Part shown: positions 58,044 through 64,000 of the stretch, one piece after another
Position numbering within the stretch: position 1 is the stretch's first letter
Layout of the letters: each line of letters opens with the position of its first letter
DNA from: UBA1479 sp963976055
GTDB lineage: Bacteria; Pseudomonadota; Alphaproteobacteria; Rhodospirillales; Casp-alpha2
Direction: 5' to 3'
Assembly: GCA_963976055.1 (NCBI GenBank)
Contig: CAXBJB010000003.1
Coordinates: 310,001 to 374,000, forward strand
DNA length: 64,000 nt
Made by a program: the position numbers and the translations under genes
Notes under the pieces: generated by a model
The model's database searches: none
What the model saw: only the letters and a program-made list of their open reading frames with translations
What the model was told of the DNA's origin: nothing

Positions 58044-59096
58044 TCAGCTGCCGGGACCGTCGTCGAATCCAACCTTGTCCACCAGTCGGGAGGCGGCGGG
58101 CCGCAGCTTGGCGATTTTCTCGAGCGAGAGCGTATCGCCCTTGAACTCGCCCCAGGACTGGACGAGCTTCGAATAGGGAACGCCGGGTTTCACCGGGTAT
58201 TCCTGATTGTCCTCGGCGTAGATCTTCTGCGCCGCGTCGCCGGACAGGAACTCGATCAACTTGACCGCGGCGTCCTTGTGCTTGGCGCTTTTGGTCACGG
58301 CGGCACCCGAGACGTTCATGTGATTGCCGCGGTCGCCCTGGTTCAGATAGGTCAGACGAACGGCAGCGGCCCACTTCTTCTGCTCGGGCTTCTCGTCGTT
58401 GGTCATCATCTTGCCCATGTAATAGTTGTTCGTGATGGCGATGTCGCATACGCCCTCGAACACGGCCTTGGCCTGGGCGCGGTCGTTGCCCTGGGGCTTG
58501 CGGGCCAGATTGGCCTTCACACCCTGAAGCCACTTTTCGGCACCCTCTTCGCCGTGGTGGGCGATCATCGAGGCGATCAGCGCCACGTTGTAGGCGTTCT
58601 TGCCGGAGCGCACACAGATGCGGCCCTTGAATTTGGGATCGGCCAGGTCCTCATAGGATGTCAGTTCGCCCGGTTTGACCCGTTCCTTGGACACCAGCGC
58701 CACGCGGGCACGGGATGTCAGACCGAACCACATGCCTTCCGGGTCGCGGAAGTGGGCGGGAATGTTCTTTTCAAGGGTATCCGACTTCACGGCCTGCAGC
58801 ACGCCGCCTTCCTTCAGGGCGTACAGGCGGCCGATATCGACGGTCAGCACCGCGTCGGCGGGGCTGTTGTCGCCGGCGGCCTTGATCTTTTCCAGCATGC
58901 CCTTCTTGGCGAACACGACGTTCACCTTGATCCCCGTTTCCTTGGTGAAGGCGTCGAGGAGCGGTTTGATCAGGAACGGCTGACGATAGGAATAGAGGTT
59001 CACTTCCTGGTCGGCGGCCTGGGCCCAGGTGGTGGCGCCGAAGATCGTCGAGGCGGCGACAAGACCGGTCGCAAACAGGCGTTTCATATGTGGCAT
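58044..59096 (-). CDS. fbpA: Iron(III) ABC transporter substrate-binding protein
   Basis: A 350-residue periplasmic protein. A signal peptide (KRLFATGLVAASTIFGATTW, cleavage near AQAADQ) is followed by EVNLYSYRQPFLIKPLLDAF, GIKVNVVFAKKGMLEKIKA and VLTVDIGRLYALKEGGVLQA. The Tyr pair in NNYYMGKMM near residue 225 fits the iron-coordinating tyrosines of FbpA-type proteins. Start choice: ATG at 59096 with GGAAAC before it; GTG at 59108 or ATG at 59087 are possible. A Fur-like box 115 bp upstream suggests iron repression. Confidence 0.9.
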   Translation of the reverse strand: MPHMKRLFATGLVAASTIFGATTWAQAADQEVNLYSYRQPFLIKPLLDAFTKETGIKVNVVFAKKGMLEKIKAAGDNSPADAVLTVDIGRLYALKEGGVLQAVKSDTLEKNIPAHFRDPEGMWFGLTSRARVALVSKERVKPGELTSYEDLADPKFKGRICVRSGKNAYNVALIASMIAHHGEEGAEKWLQGVKANLARKPQGNDRAQAKAVFEGVCDIAITNNYYMGKMMTNDEKPEQKKWAAAVRLTYLNQGDRGNHMNVSGAAVTKSAKHKDAAVKLIEFLSGDAAQKIYAEDNQEYPVKPGVPYSKLVQSWGEFKGDTLSLEKIAKLRPAASRLVDKVGFDDGPGS

Positions 59097-59210
59097 TTTG
59101 GTTTCCACGGGTCAGAGTCCTTCGTTGGTTCGGTTGTGAAATCCCAGAGGCTCGCAAGTGTCGAACGGTTGTCGGTAATCCCTTGCCAAATTTCAGCAAA
59201 AACTGAGATT

Positions 59211-59229
59211 GCGAATGATTATCAATGCG
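59211..59229 (-). promoter_or_regulatory. Fur-like box upstream of the iron transporter
   Basis: GCGAATGATTATCAATGCG contains the palindromic core TGATTATCA and resembles the classical Fur site. It lies 115-133 bp upstream of fbpA. Confidence 0.65.
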
Positions 59230-59352
59230 TGCGCCAGTTATAGCGGTCTGATTATGCGTTTGCAAGTCATTCTCGTTCTCGTGTCTGCTGGATGTGAAAA
59301 TACCCAAACAGGGCTGTGTAGGCCGCCATGGCGGGCCGCCGGAGCAGGCTAT

Positions 59353-59367
59353 GGGCTGGCATTTTGC
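59353..59367 (+). promoter_or_regulatory. Possible sigma-54 promoter upstream of fliX
   Basis: GGGCTGGCATTTTGC keeps GG-N10-GC and a perfect TTGC, but the -24 half is only partly conserved. It lies about 143 bp before fliX. AAAATTAACCGCCCGG near 59435 is a possible CtrA half site for the same gene. Confidence 0.4.
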
Positions 59368-59509
59368 CGTTTCATGGGCCAGACTGTGTGACGCGCGGGC
59401 GGATGGCTGGTGCGGGCACTCCGGAAATTCCGAAAAAATTAACCGCCCGGCAATAAAGGGTGCGCCATACTGCGGGGCCGCGGTCGGTTTCGCGGGGAAA
59501 GGTCAATCA

Positions 59510-59938
59510 ATGAAGGTTTCCAATATCGGTCCCGCCAAGGGCATCGACAAGACGAAGCGCAAATCGGGCGCGTCGTCGTCGGATGCCTTCGCCGATGATC
59601 TGCGCGCGGCGACCGCCGACACGGCGGAGCAGGCGGCGGGCACCATATCGGGCTCGGCCGTCGCCGGCGTTGACGCCGTGCTGGCCATGCAGGCGGCCGA
59701 TGACGCGACCCAAGGCCGCTCGAAAGGGCTGCTGATGGCGCGTGGCGACCGGCTGCTCGACCGCCTCGAAGACCTTCAGATGGCGCTTTTGACGGGTAAT
59801 CTGCCCAAGGAAAAGGTTATTGAATTGGCCCAGGCCTTGCGCGAAAAACGCCCGGCAACCGACGATACGGGGCTGAACGCCTTGATCGACGAGATCGAAC
59901 TCCGCGCCGAGGTTGAACTGGCCAAGCTGACCCGATAA
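59510..59938 (+). CDS. fliX: Flagellar assembly regulator FliX
   Basis: FliX links early flagellar assembly to activation of late genes through FlbD in Caulobacter. The 142-residue protein has the family start MKVSNIGPAKGIDKTKRKSG and the conserved helical end ARGDRLLDRLEDLQMALLTG, followed by GLNALIDEIELRAEVELAKL. An in-frame extension to 59294 has no conserved sequence; GGGGAAAGG precedes the ATG at 59510. It is next to the flgG-flgA-flgH operon in many relatives, as here across dksA. Confidence 0.92.
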   Translation: MKVSNIGPAKGIDKTKRKSGASSSDAFADDLRAATADTAEQAAGTISGSAVAGVDAVLAMQAADDATQGRSKGLLMARGDRLLDRLEDLQMALLTGNLPKEKVIELAQALREKRPATDDTGLNALIDEIELRAEVELAKLTR

Positions 59939-60100
59939 ACCGGCCCGTCCGGCCGCAGTCTTCTATTTCCCTGAAATCAATGGGTTTCCCGTCCCCAGGC
60001 CGGGATAAATGATGGCTTGCCCTTGGGCGCTCCGGTCCGTATATTCCGCGCCCGTCGACAAACGGCAACCTGGCAGTTAACCGGGGGAGACGACTAACAA

Positions 60101-60517
60101 ATGACCATTACTGTTCCGCCAGATTATAATCCCAAGAAAGACAAGGATTTCATGAATCCTGTCATGCTGGAGTACTTCCGCCGGAAGCTCCTGAAATGGC
60201 GGGCTGAATTGCTCGAGGAATCCAACGAAACCCTGCAATCCCTGCAGGAAGGTGGGATCATTGAAGCGGATATCGCCGACCGTGCGTCCATCGAGACGGA
60301 ACGCGCGCTTGAGCTGCGCACCCGCGACCGCGCGCGCAAGCTGATCTCCAAGATCGACGAAGCGCTGAAGCGCATCGAAGACGGCAGCTATGGCTATTGT
60401 GAGGAAACGGAAGAGCCGATCAGCGTCCAGCGCCTGGAAGCCCGGCCGATCGCGACTCTGAGCATCGAAGCCCAGGAACGCCACGAGCGCATGGAGCGCA
60501 CGCACCGGGACGATTAA
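60101..60517 (+). CDS. dksA: RNA polymerase-binding transcription factor DksA
   Basis: DksA enters the secondary channel of RNA polymerase and works with ppGpp. The 138-residue protein has the family coiled coil (YFRRKLLKWRAELLEESNET, EADIADRASIETERALELRT, with the Asp-x-x-Asp tip in EADIAD) and the globular part IDEALKRIEDGSYGYCEETE. The zinc-binding cysteines are reduced to one (YGYC), as in many alphaproteobacterial DksA proteins. It is close to fliX in several alphaproteobacteria. Confidence 0.95.
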   Translation: MTITVPPDYNPKKDKDFMNPVMLEYFRRKLLKWRAELLEESNETLQSLQEGGIIEADIADRASIETERALELRTRDRARKLISKIDEALKRIEDGSYGYCEETEEPISVQRLEARPIATLSIEAQERHERMERTHRDD

Positions 60518-60534
60518 ATTCCCGGCAAAGCTTA

Positions 60535-60579
60535 AAAAGCCGCACGAAAGGCCGATATGGCCAGGTTCGCGCGGCTTTT
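60535..60579 (+). terminator. Terminator of dksA
   Basis: AAAAGCCGC and GCGGCTTTT form the outer stem, with CGAA/TTCG and GGCC/GGCC pairings inside, followed by CTATG. It lies 17 bp past the stop. Confidence 0.75.
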
Positions 60580-60625
60580 CTATGTCGTGAATTTACCGCG
60601 TGTTCCGCGTTTACCGCTTCCGCCA

Positions 60626-61039
60626 TCAGGCGGCATCGCCGGTGCCGTTGACGCTTTCGACCGTCAACCTGTGGGGATGTCCATCACGGCCGGTCCAATC
60701 GATCGACTGCCCGGCGGACAGACCGATCAGCGCCGCGCCGATGGGCGTGAGGATCGACACCTTGCCTGCCGAAATATCCGCTTCGTTGGGAAATACCAAG
60801 GTGATGGTTCGGTCTTCGCCCGTGTCGGTGGTGAAGCGCAAGGTCGAGCCCATGCTGACGACATTTCCCTCAATTTGTTCGTCGGGAACGATTTTCGCCC
60901 GGTCGAGTTCGGCAAGAAGCTGGCTGGAAACGTCGGGGTTTCTGTCGCTCACCCCCTCGGCAAGCCCCCACAATCGGTCATGATCGGTGCGGGCGATGGT
61001 AATCGGGGGTTTGGACTGTGTCGCGTTTTCGAAGGTCAT
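60626..61039 (-). CDS. rnk: Rnk-type regulator, GreA/GreB C-terminal family
   Basis: A 137-residue protein of the Rnk family, which resembles the GreA C-terminal domain and binds RNA polymerase. ITIARTDHDRLWGLAEG is the N-terminal helix region, VVSMGSTLRFTTDTGEDRTI and VSILTPIGAALIGLSAGQSI with WTGRDGHPHRLTVESV the FKBP-like core. It points away from dksA; both are secondary-channel-type factors. Confidence 0.9.
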   Translation of the reverse strand: MTFENATQSKPPITIARTDHDRLWGLAEGVSDRNPDVSSQLLAELDRAKIVPDEQIEGNVVSMGSTLRFTTDTGEDRTITLVFPNEADISAGKVSILTPIGAALIGLSAGQSIDWTGRDGHPHRLTVESVNGTGDAA

Positions 61040-61342
61040 TGTTTGATTCCCTGCAAAGGAAGTCGGCGCGCGGGTGGGTGCGCCGAGTACGTTGCGTGTG
61101 ATTTCTGAAAATGCCGGGTGTCGCGTCTGGATTATGTTTGCCCCTTCTGCCGGGGCAAATTGTCAGATCCCCACGGCTGGGGACGCGACGTCGCCGAGCC
61201 GGGGGCTAGCCTCCCGCGAGGGGATGCTGCCGACGAAGAATGACGCAGAAGTGCATGACCGTATTCATGTGAAAGGCCATAGGAAAACGGCGCTGGGAAG
61301 TCAAGATGGATGGCCGGTGCGGCGCCGGCCGATCAGCCGCGA
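61040..61342. other. Gap between rnk and flgH
   Basis: About 300 bp between rnk and the terminator of flgH, presumably holding the rnk promoter. No conserved gene or clear motif was seen; short open frames here are not convincing. Confidence 0.5.
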
Positions 61343-61376
61343 CAAAAAAAGAGGCCGGCGCTGGGCGCCGGCCTTT
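61343..61376 (-). terminator. Rho-independent terminator of flgG-flgA-flgH
   Basis: Arms GGCCGGCGC and GCGCCGGCC pair perfectly around a 3-base loop and are followed on the minus strand by CTTTTTTTG. It lies about 75 bp past the flgH stop. Confidence 0.9.
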
Positions 61377-61449
61377 GAAGTTGATCCAGGTTCTTCATAC
61401 GAACCTAGAACGGGAAACTTTTGTCCGTTCGGTGGAGATGCCGCTCCTT

Positions 61450-62223
61450 CTAGAACGGGAAGAGGATGTCCCAAAGTTGCATCCCCCAGCGGGGCTGCTG
61501 AAGTTCGCTCAGCGTTCCGCGCCCGCCGTAGGCGACCCGCATTTCTGCGATCTTTTCGTGGGAAATCTTGTTGTCGGAATCGATGTCGGACGGCCGCACC
61601 ACGCCGGTGACCATGAGTTCGCGCAGTTCCGAGTTAACCCGGAGTTCCTGGCGCCCCATGATGACCAGGTTGCCGTTGGGCAGAACCTGGGTGACGACGG
61701 CGGCGAAGGTCAGGCTGATTTCTTCCGACCGTTCGATGGACCCGTCGCCCTCGGTCCCGTGGGTGTTGCCGAAGTTGGCGATTGATGCCGGGTTCACGCC
61801 GTCGGGCAAATAGCGGGTAATTTCGCCCTCGAAGCCCAGCAAATTGGTGACCCGTGCCGCTTCGCTGTCGATGCGGTCGCGCTCCGTCTTGTTTTCCAAG
61901 GTCGCGCTGTCGTTGAGCGTCATCTGCACGGTCATGATGTCGCCGACCTGCTTGGCGCGTAGATCCTTGAAGAAGGCCCGCGCTCCCGCCCGCCACAACG
62001 AATTGGGGTTGCGTTCGGCGATCTTCGGCGCCGGCATGGGCATGGAGACCGGCTTGTAGTCGGGCCGTCCCGTCGGGTTCTGGATCGGCGTGATCGTCGG
62101 TGCATCGCCGACCTGTGACAGGCGGGTGAGGGTGTTGCATCCGGTGACCGTGCCGGCCAGCAACGTGACCAAAGCCGTGGTCCGAAGCAGGTGACGCGAG
62201 AGGGAGATGATCGAGCCGTTCAT
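61450..62223 (-). CDS. flgH: Flagellar L-ring lipoprotein FlgH
   Basis: FlgH forms the outer-membrane ring around the rod. The 257-residue protein has a lipoprotein signal with lipobox LAGTVTGC (Cys near residue 29), then NSLWRAGARAFFKDLRAKQV with GDIMTVQM, TEGDGSIERSEEISLTFAAV, VTQVLPNGNLVIMGRQELRV and the end RWGMQLWDILFPF, all typical. It is 53 bp downstream of flgA and ends in a strong terminator. Confidence 0.95.
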   Translation of the reverse strand: MNGSIISLSRHLLRTTALVTLLAGTVTGCNTLTRLSQVGDAPTITPIQNPTGRPDYKPVSMPMPAPKIAERNPNSLWRAGARAFFKDLRAKQVGDIMTVQMTLNDSATLENKTERDRIDSEAARVTNLLGFEGEITRYLPDGVNPASIANFGNTHGTEGDGSIERSEEISLTFAAVVTQVLPNGNLVIMGRQELRVNSELRELMVTGVVRPSDIDSDNKISHEKIAEMRVAYGGRGTLSELQQPRWGMQLWDILFPF

Positions 62224-62276
62224 GAGTTTTCTCCTAACTGCCCCTTAAGGGAAAGGGGCGAATTCCTTTCGTGCCG

Positions 62277-63302
62277 TTACTGGCCGTTCTGCGCCAATTC
62301 GCGAATGCTGGTCATCGTCACCTTGGCCCGGCTGGGACCCGTGATTTCGCCTTCGAACACGGTCTTGGAGCGCCGGTTGACGATCTGCACCACGTCGCCG
62401 AGAGCCCCCCGTTCAAGCGCCTTGCCTTGTGCCGTGAGGGACAGCGGGCCGTGGCTCAGGGTGACGGTCACCAGCGCGCCGCGCTCGACCAGGATCGGGC
62501 GTTCGACGTCGGACACGCGGATCACGTCGTCGGGCCGCAGGCCGCGCTTGACCGACATGCCGACCAGATCTTCCAGCTTGGTCACCGTGTCCGGCATGAT
62601 GCGGTCGGCGCGGATGCGGATCCACTTCACGTCACGTTCCGTGAGGATGTCGTTGCGCGCCATCACCTTCGATACGACCGGGATCTTGACGACCGGATAC
62701 AGGCGGCCGGTCAGGCGCAGCCGTTCGCCGGCCGGGTCGCCCTTGGGGATGGAGACGACCGCCGCGAAGCGCTGGCTGCGCGGATCGTAGGTGATGTCGT
62801 CGACGCCGATGGTGGGGGTGGCGCTGCCGGCGATATGGACACGGGTCAGCTGCGTCGAAAGGTCCAGTTCAGAGGCTGGGTCCGCACCCTTTTCAAACAG
62901 CGCCGCCATGATGGTATCGACGATTTCGGCCCGTTCGATGACCTGGCTGACGCGTTCGACGACGACCTGCTGGCGGGCCGACAGCGGCCGCCAGTTCAGG
63001 CGGTAGGCCCGCGCCACCCGGTACAGCCAGCGGGCATCGAAGATGGCACGCTCGCCGGGGGCGGGGGCATAGGCCACCGCGGCGTCGGCTTTCTCGCCGA
63101 CGTTGATGAACAGGTCGCCCAGGTAGATCACCTTGTCATCGACGGTGATGGAGTCGCGGAGCAACGGCGCGGTCGCCTTTTCGCTCTGCTCCGCCGCGTC
63201 GGCGGGCGACGTTTTCTTAGTCCCGCCGGATGCGGGCAGCGCGGCGACGGGCACCAGGGCTGCGGCCAAAGCGGCGGCGATGAACAGATTGCGAACGGTC
63301 AT
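62277..63302 (-). CDS. flgA: P-ring assembly chaperone FlgA
   Basis: FlgA is a periplasmic chaperone for the P-ring protein FlgI. The 341-residue protein has a signal peptide (NLFIAAALAAALVPVAALPA), a long N-terminal region with IYLGDLFINVGEKADAAVAY, and the C-terminal SAF-type domain with VSKVMARNDILTERDVKWIR, LEDLVGMSVKRGLRPDDVIR and GDVVQIVNRRSKTVFEGEIT. It lies between flgG and flgH, the usual alphaproteobacterial order. Confidence 0.94.
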   Translation of the reverse strand: MTVRNLFIAAALAAALVPVAALPASGGTKKTSPADAAEQSEKATAPLLRDSITVDDKVIYLGDLFINVGEKADAAVAYAPAPGERAIFDARWLYRVARAYRLNWRPLSARQQVVVERVSQVIERAEIVDTIMAALFEKGADPASELDLSTQLTRVHIAGSATPTIGVDDITYDPRSQRFAAVVSIPKGDPAGERLRLTGRLYPVVKIPVVSKVMARNDILTERDVKWIRIRADRIMPDTVTKLEDLVGMSVKRGLRPDDVIRVSDVERPILVERGALVTVTLSHGPLSLTAQGKALERGALGDVVQIVNRRSKTVFEGEITGPSRAKVTMTSIRELAQNGQ

Positions 63303-63390
63303 GTCACTCTACCTTTCTGAGACCTTTCGGTCTTGTCAAAGCCTTGCGGGCTTACGAAGCCGTTCTGGCTTTACTCAACGGGCGCGCCGG

Positions 63391-64000
63391 TTAGCGGAGC
63401 GAGGTCAGCGTTCCCAGCATTTCGTCCGAGGTCTGGATGACCTTGGAGTTCATTTCATAGGCACGCTGGGCGGAGATCAGGTTGGAGATCTCTTCCACCG
63501 CGTTTACGTTCGAGGTTTCCAGGAAGCCCTGCAGAATGGTGCCGTAGCCTTCCGTTCCGGGGTTGCCGGTGGTCGCGTTGCCGGAGGCCGGGGTTTCCTT
63601 GTAGAGGTTGTTGCCGATGGCTTCCAAACCGGGTTCGTTCTGGAAATTCACGGTCTGGATCTGGCCGGCGTTGGAAAACTGCACCTGGCCTTCGATCTTC
63701 ACCAGAACTTCGCCCGACGCGTTGATGGTCACATCGATGGCGTCGTCCTGCACCGTGATCGGCGGGTTCAGGAGATAACCGTCATGGGTCACGATCTGGC
63801 CATTCTCGTTCAACTGGAACGTGCCGTCACGGGTATAGGCGGTTTCGCCCGTGGGCAGTTGGACCTGGAAGAAGCCCTTGCCCTGAATGGCCATGTCGAA
63901 GGTGTTGTCGGTGGACGACAGGTTGCCCTGTTCGTGGATACGGTAGACGGCGGCCAACTTCACGCCGAGACCGAGCTGCACGCCCGTGGGCACGATGGCG
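63391..64000 (-). CDS. flgG: Distal rod protein FlgG (5' end beyond the window)
   Basis: FlgG builds the distal rod. About 203 codons are visible. PTGVQLGLGVKLAAVYRIHE, NTFDMAIQGKGFFQVQLPTG, YTRDGTFQLNENGQIVTHDG and the D0 end VNAVEEISNLISAQRAYEMN with SKVIQTSDEMLGTLTSLR are diagnostic. The first residues of the protein lie past position 64000. It precedes flgA by 88 bp. Confidence 0.95.
   Translation of the reverse strand, partial: AIVPTGVQLGLGVKLAAVYRIHEQGNLSSTDNTFDMAIQGKGFFQVQLPTGETAYTRDGTFQLNENGQIVTHDGYLLNPPITVQDDAIDVTINASGEVLVKIEGQVQFSNAGQIQTVNFQNEPGLEAIGNNLYKETPASGNATTGNPGTEGYGTILQGFLETSNVNAVEEISNLISAQRAYEMNSKVIQTSDEMLGTLTSLR

Noticed and set aside
1..64000. Prophage, insertion sequence, CRISPR array, tRNA or rRNA
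   Set aside because: No transposase, integrase, phage gene, direct-repeat array or RNA gene sequence was recognised anywhere in the window.

Overview
The window comes from a GC-rich flagellated alphaproteobacterium, most likely in or near the Rhodospirillales. The evidence is an alphaproteobacterial regulator set (SciP, FlbT, FlaF, FliX), candidate CtrA boxes and sigma-54 promoters, a Maf-type flagellin glycosyltransferase as in Magnetospirillum, and a short form of DksA. No tRNA, rRNA, insertion sequence, phage gene or CRISPR array was seen.

Layout. 1-9300 (all minus): 5' end of fliF, sciP, a NeuB-like synthase preceded by a glycosyltransferase/CMP-sugar synthetase fusion, then flgE, flgD and fliK. 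9295-20718 (all minus): an 11-gene sugar operon, in transcription order formyltransferase, AsnB, SpsF-like, HisH-like, HisF-like, PseA-like amidotransferase, SpsF-like, DegT aminotransferase, SpsF-like, Gfo/Idh oxidoreductase and a GT-B/GNAT fusion. 20900-31940: an acyl-building region with an AAC(3)-like acetyltransferase, acyl-AMP ligase, two ACPs, an FkbH-like HAD enzyme, a methyltransferase, two reductase domains (one fused to a MaoC dehydratase), a metallo-hydrolase, a KASIII and a DUF4910 protein. 31994-46110: the flagellin region with two sulfotransferase-like paralogues, a methyltransferase, flbT, two tandem flagellins, a TPR glycosyltransferase, maf, an unknown coiled-coil protein, a TPR/OGT-like protein and flaF. 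46279-54938 (minus): a second hook-like protein, then flgI, flgJ, flgN, flgK and flgL. 55130-59096 (minus): an iron(III) ABC transporter behind a Fur-like box. 59510-64000: fliX, dksA, rnk, flgH, flgA and the 3' part of flgG.

How it fits together. The central 37 kb reads as one flagellin-decoration island embedded in flagellar structural genes. Nonulosonic-acid-type enzymes make and activate a sugar. A HisH/HisF/PseA-like trio probably adds an amidino group. The ACP-based mini pathway probably builds an acyl substituent, and Maf and the TPR glycosyltransferases probably transfer the sugar to flagellin. The acyl gene set resembles, from memory, the Cj1295-Cj1308 part of the Campylobacter jejuni flagellin locus, where a di-O-methylglyceroyl group is added; here it occurs with extra reductase and dehydratase functions and two sulfotransferase-like proteins. 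No PseB/LegB-type dehydratase is present, so part of the sugar pathway must lie elsewhere. All functional assignments come from reading the sequence, without database searches.
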